Below are positions 60,591-64,000 of a DNA stretch of 64,000 nt, piece after piece. Within the stretch, counting starts at the first letter, position 1, and each line of letters opens with the position of its first letter. This stretch comes from Balamuthia mandrillaris (Eukaryota; Discosea; Longamoebia; Balamuthiidae), in assembly GCA_031835245.1 (NCBI GenBank), contig JAVKOQ010000033.1, positions 1-64,000 of the forward strand, read 5' to 3'. A program made the position numbers and the translations under genes. The notes under the pieces are model-generated. The model saw nothing but the letters and a program-made list of their open reading frames with translations. It was not told the DNA's origin and did no database searches.

Positions 60591-63500
60591 ATGTCTTCTT
60601 CTGTATCTGACTCGGAAGAGCTGGGGGAGAATTCAGTTGCACCATTCAAGGACTTTTGGGGGAACACGAGAATCGTGTGGATTGTTTTGGGCGTTCCAGT
60701 GCTGCTTATCATCTTCAACGCTTTCCTCTTCTGGATTCTCCGCAAGACCTCATGTTACCTACCTATCATCAGGAAGACCTCCTCCTTGTGGCTAACAGAG
60801 AATGCGTTCAGGAGAAAGTTGGCACATCTTATGACGGACTCCTTGTTTGCATCTTGTTGGGTAGCTACTTGTTTCTATTTTTTTCAAAGACATCTTTCCT
60901 TCAACCCAAGTCCATCTTGTGTTCTCCGTTACTAACTTCTCCAAAATGATTCCAGACAATGTTTCAATTTATCATAACGATTCTGTCGTTGGTGCATTAT
61001 GCTGCAACGACGTACTACGAAACTCTGCCTCTTTCTCTCTTCATCATGGAGCTGTTTCTCAGTGTTTGCTTCGCTGCAGACTACCTCATCTTCTTATATG
61101 TGGCCTCCAACAGGTTTTCACTTTCTAAAAACTTCGCTCGCTTCTTCTTTTTGCTTTATTTTTTAAGCATGTTGCCTTCTTGCTGTAACGTGCAGGGTAC
61201 AATATTTCTTCAGTTTGTTGCCGTTGATAGACTATTTGACCGTGGTGCCGGTGTTTGTCTCCTTGGCGGCATGGAATTGGCAACAAAACACATCTTTTCG
61301 GTTTACACCATTGCGCATGCTGCGCGCTTTGCGAGTTGTTCGAACCCTAAAAGCAACAAATCTTTTCTCCTCCAGTATGCGACTCTGAGCTGTTCTCCTC
61401 TTTGCTTCACTTTCTTCTTCCTTGTCACTTTCTCCTCTTCTCCTTCTTCGCCTTTTTTCTTCTTAACACATTTCATGTTGTAAGTTATAACCAGACAGAT
61501 CCTGCGAATTGTGGTTCTTATGGCAAGCTTGATATTCATTGGGGCGTCACTCATCCAACTTGTGGAACGGTTAGCCGATGGCTTCCAATACGACTTTCAT
61601 GTCATGCTGTACTTTACAGTGGTGGTCTGTAGCGGTCTTACTCTTTTCTCTCATTGTTTTGCATTCGTTCATTTTAACTTTCCTGAATAGACGTTCAGCA
61701 CAGTTGGCTATGGTGACATAGCGCCAGTGTCGGATGCTGGACAGATGACGATGCTTGTGTTGATCGTATTGGCCTATGTGCTGTTACCCTTTCAACTCGC
61801 CAAGTTCTTCACCGTGGTGGGGTTGAGCAAAGACTATTACCTCAAAACGTATAGCAAGCGTCGCATCCGCCCGCCGCCTCATGCTGTGTTCATCGGTCAG
61901 GCCTCCAATCTTGTGGACATCATCCAGGAATTCTTAAATACGGTATCTCAGTCGATCTTCTCTTTTCATCTGCTTTTTTCACCTCCGCTTTGTAGTATGA
62001 CTCGTGCATCTTCCTTATCCCCCGTGCTTCTTTTCTTTTCTTCTTGTCTCTTTTTCTCATTCCGCGTGAGTAGGAAGTGAATCCAGCGGCATCGGGTATG
62101 CACGTGGTCATTTTGGCACCAAACAAACCTTCTGCAGAGTTGGAAAATGTATTGAAGCGGTCCAAACACAGGTCTCGCATTTTCTTCTTACAAGGATCTA
62201 CAACGGTAATAGACTAGAGAGTGATTTCTTTCTTTCTCTCTTACTTGTTTCCTTATTTCTTACCCTTTCTCTCTCTCCTCTCCTCTCCTTGCCTCTCCTC
62301 TCCTTGGTGAACAATGCAGTGTCCTCAAGACCTGGACAGGGCTCAGATAAAGTCGGCAGAGTTTTGTTACATCTTTTCTCAATCCGAACATGCTGAACAA
62401 GACGCCGATCATGGTTTCCTCTCTTTCTCTCTCGTTATCTTGCTTACTTGGTTCTGGTGGTAACCTCGATACACTGTTTAGCAACCATGTTGACGTATTT
62501 GGCGGTCAAGGAACGGGCCAAAACTGTCCCAACTGCTGTCCAACTGTACCAGAACAGAAACGCGTCTACCACAATTGTATAGCCTCCAACTTTTCAGCCT
62601 TGCTTTTTTTGTGTCCAGTTGTTTCCTAGATCTTTTCTGAGTCCTAACGCATTTTGTCCCTAAACGGCAGCCGTTACTCCAAAGCATGGATTACTTGTTC
62701 TCTTCCAACAGTCTCAATCTGGTAGTATTGCTTCTTCTCACCATCCACTGCTTTTGCTTTGCGCTTTTCTTCACTTTCTTTTTCTTTTTCTACTTCTCCA
62801 CCTTCTTCCCGCTTATTCCCTATCGGTATTGACTAAGTACTTTCTATGTCGATTCTTTCTCTGTCTTGATTCTTTGTCATACAAAATAGGCTATATTGGC
62901 ACAATGTTGTTTATGTCCAGGATATTCTACTTTTATTACAAACCTCATTAGAACCTATAAAGTCAAGCATGGAGGCTTTTCCCAGATTAGGAACATGAGA
63001 GGATGGCAAGGGGAGTACGGTATGTCTTGTTCATTTTCACGCGCACCATGCTTATGGTACTGACATGTAAGTGCAGTTAAGGGGGCAGAAAACGAGTTGT
63101 TTTCGCTGGAATCTCTTCCCCACGCCTTCAACGGAATGACTTTTGCCAAAGTCGCCAAAGTACATATTTCTTCTCTCATCTTTCTTCTGCTTCAGAACTA
63201 ACACTCATTCATTACAAAGGTTCTTTACAACTACTATCACGTAATCTTATTGGGAATTGAGTGTATTGCATCCGAAGCTCCGAGTTCTCCAAGTCTAAAG
63301 AGCACCAGACAAGCCCAACGACGTAAGAATCCCATAAGAAACCTTAGTCGTTTGCTGCCCAACTTCAAAGAACCAGCTGCAAGGAACATTATTCGCAAAG
63401 GCCTGTTGGTAATGCTGCCTTGGGACTATGTCATCAGAGGAGGAGAGATGGCTGCTGTCATCGCGCCTTCATATCTACTGGTGGAAGCTATATCGCTCTA

Positions 63501-64000
63501 TAATTCGTTGATGGATAAGCAAGAAGGACTAAAGGATTTTCAAACTAACAAAGGAAAAAAGAAAGAGCACCAAACACATGATCAAGAGAGGACAGAAAAT
63601 ACGAAAGATGAGAAGTTGCGGGAAAGTGCAGACGATGTTCACACCAAGAACGAAGAGGAAACGAGAAGCGATGATGAGGAAGAGGGAGAACCTGAAACGG
63701 AACAAATAGAAACAACTACTACAGATAGCGAAGTGGAAGACCGCATGAGGAGAAGGCTCATTCAAGACTTGTTGGATTCCATTCATGTGGAGAAAATAGC
63801 CAACCACCACCCCACCAACGGGCGAACTGCTCTTGTCACCCCCAAAAAAGTGCAGCGTGAAATCAACAATCCAGATTTTCTTTCTTCTGTACATACATTC
63901 TCTCTATCTCCTTCTCCATCTCTCCTTCCTTTCTCTCTTCCGCACGTGTTTTTTTCTTACAAAACCGCGCCGTGCTCCTCCCTGTACCTTCCTTCCGACC
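60591..64000 (+). CDS. BK/Slo-type calcium- or sodium-gated potassium channel alpha subunit (partial, right edge)
   Basis: ATG 60591. The gene runs off the window end, with at least eleven exons. The N-terminal region has one helix (VWIVLGVPVLLIIFNAFLFW). S1-S3 follow (MFQFIITILSLVHYAATTYY, FIMELFLSVCFAADYLIFLY, LLPLIDYLTVVPVFVSLAAW). The S4 sensor is TPLRMLRALRVVRTLKATN. S5, and the pore TFSTVGYGDIAP with S6, lie on separate exons. The RCK1 domain starts PHAVFIGQASNLVDIIQEFL and continues with FFLQGSTTCPQDLDRAQIKS and CLCPGYSTFITNLI. A long charged linker (Asp/Glu/Lys-rich, from about 63530) precedes the missing RCK2. S4 charges and filter are intact, so it should be a voltage-dependent K+ channel. 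The exact border of the exon after the first helix (60750-60870) is not resolved. Confidence 0.87.

Overview
This 64 kb window is nuclear DNA of an intron-rich unicellular eukaryote. About twenty protein genes lie on both strands. They use the standard stop codons and have short introns whose donors are very often GTACG(C/T). Ser-, Glu- and Lys-rich low-complexity tracts are common. Frizzled/Smoothened-like receptors with Dictyostelium-type architecture, half-size ABCA transporters, a MORN RhoGEF, Rho/BTB proteins and WAREKGCPWDE-type ankyrin-like repeats fit an amoeboid protist, probably an amoebozoan. That assignment is an inference, not a proof. I found no rRNA, tRNA, CRISPR array or transposon.

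Layout. 1-1517 (-): partial F-box protein with a PP2A-B55-like WD40 start. 1946-3370 (-): biotin-protein ligase. 3704-8092 (-): proline-rich DH-PH protein with about 12 MORN repeats. 9654-11710 (+): ammonium transporter. 11785-16385 (-) and 16828-20950 (+): two divergent half-size ABCA transporters. 21054-24504 (-): mitochondrial sarcosine dehydrogenase. 25137-27463 (+): NBR1-like PB1-FW-UBA protein. 27578-28791 (-): FAM210/DUF1279 protein. 29040-30400 (+): tandem-WWE protein. 30430-33101 (-): F-box, ankyrin-like repeats and a Rho GTPase in one gene. 33.1-34.4 kb: a segmental duplication and direct repeats. 34455-35300 (+): secreted protein. 35946-38273 (+): fructosamine-3-kinase/NMNAT fusion. 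38383-38787 (-): small secreted Cys-rich protein. 39354-41332 (+): steryl-ester-hydrolase-like lipase. 41387-44015 (-): very divergent V-ATPase subunit A lacking its catalytic glutamate. 44657-47826 (+): FHA/CHK2-type kinase. 47892-48395 (-): frameshifted ankyrin-like pseudogene. 48743-51200 and 51357-53726 (-): tandem Frizzled-like receptors. 53897-56499 (-): SEC14-GOLD protein. 56733-58128 (+): nucleotidyltransferase-like protein. 58262-60297 (+): Ras-like/BTB protein with a degenerate P-loop. 60591 to the right edge (+): BK/Slo-like potassium channel, partial.

The most unusual theme is domain recombination around small GTPases and ubiquitin-ligase adaptors. A Rho GTPase is fused to an F-box/repeat receptor (an SCF-type adaptor). 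A Ras-like pseudo-GTPase is fused to BTB domains (a CUL3-type adaptor). A MORN RhoGEF, a tandem-WWE protein and an F-box/B55-like protein lie in the same window. A second theme is regulatory: the palindrome TGTCGACA occurs eight times, always in intergenic DNA and mostly between divergent gene pairs, and is a candidate promoter element. The exon-intron models were made by hand from reading frame, GT-AG borders and family conservation. Internal boundaries are most secure in the ammonium transporter, the lipase, the CHK2-like kinase, the F-box-Rho gene and the BTB gene, where the exon lengths add up to a whole reading frame.
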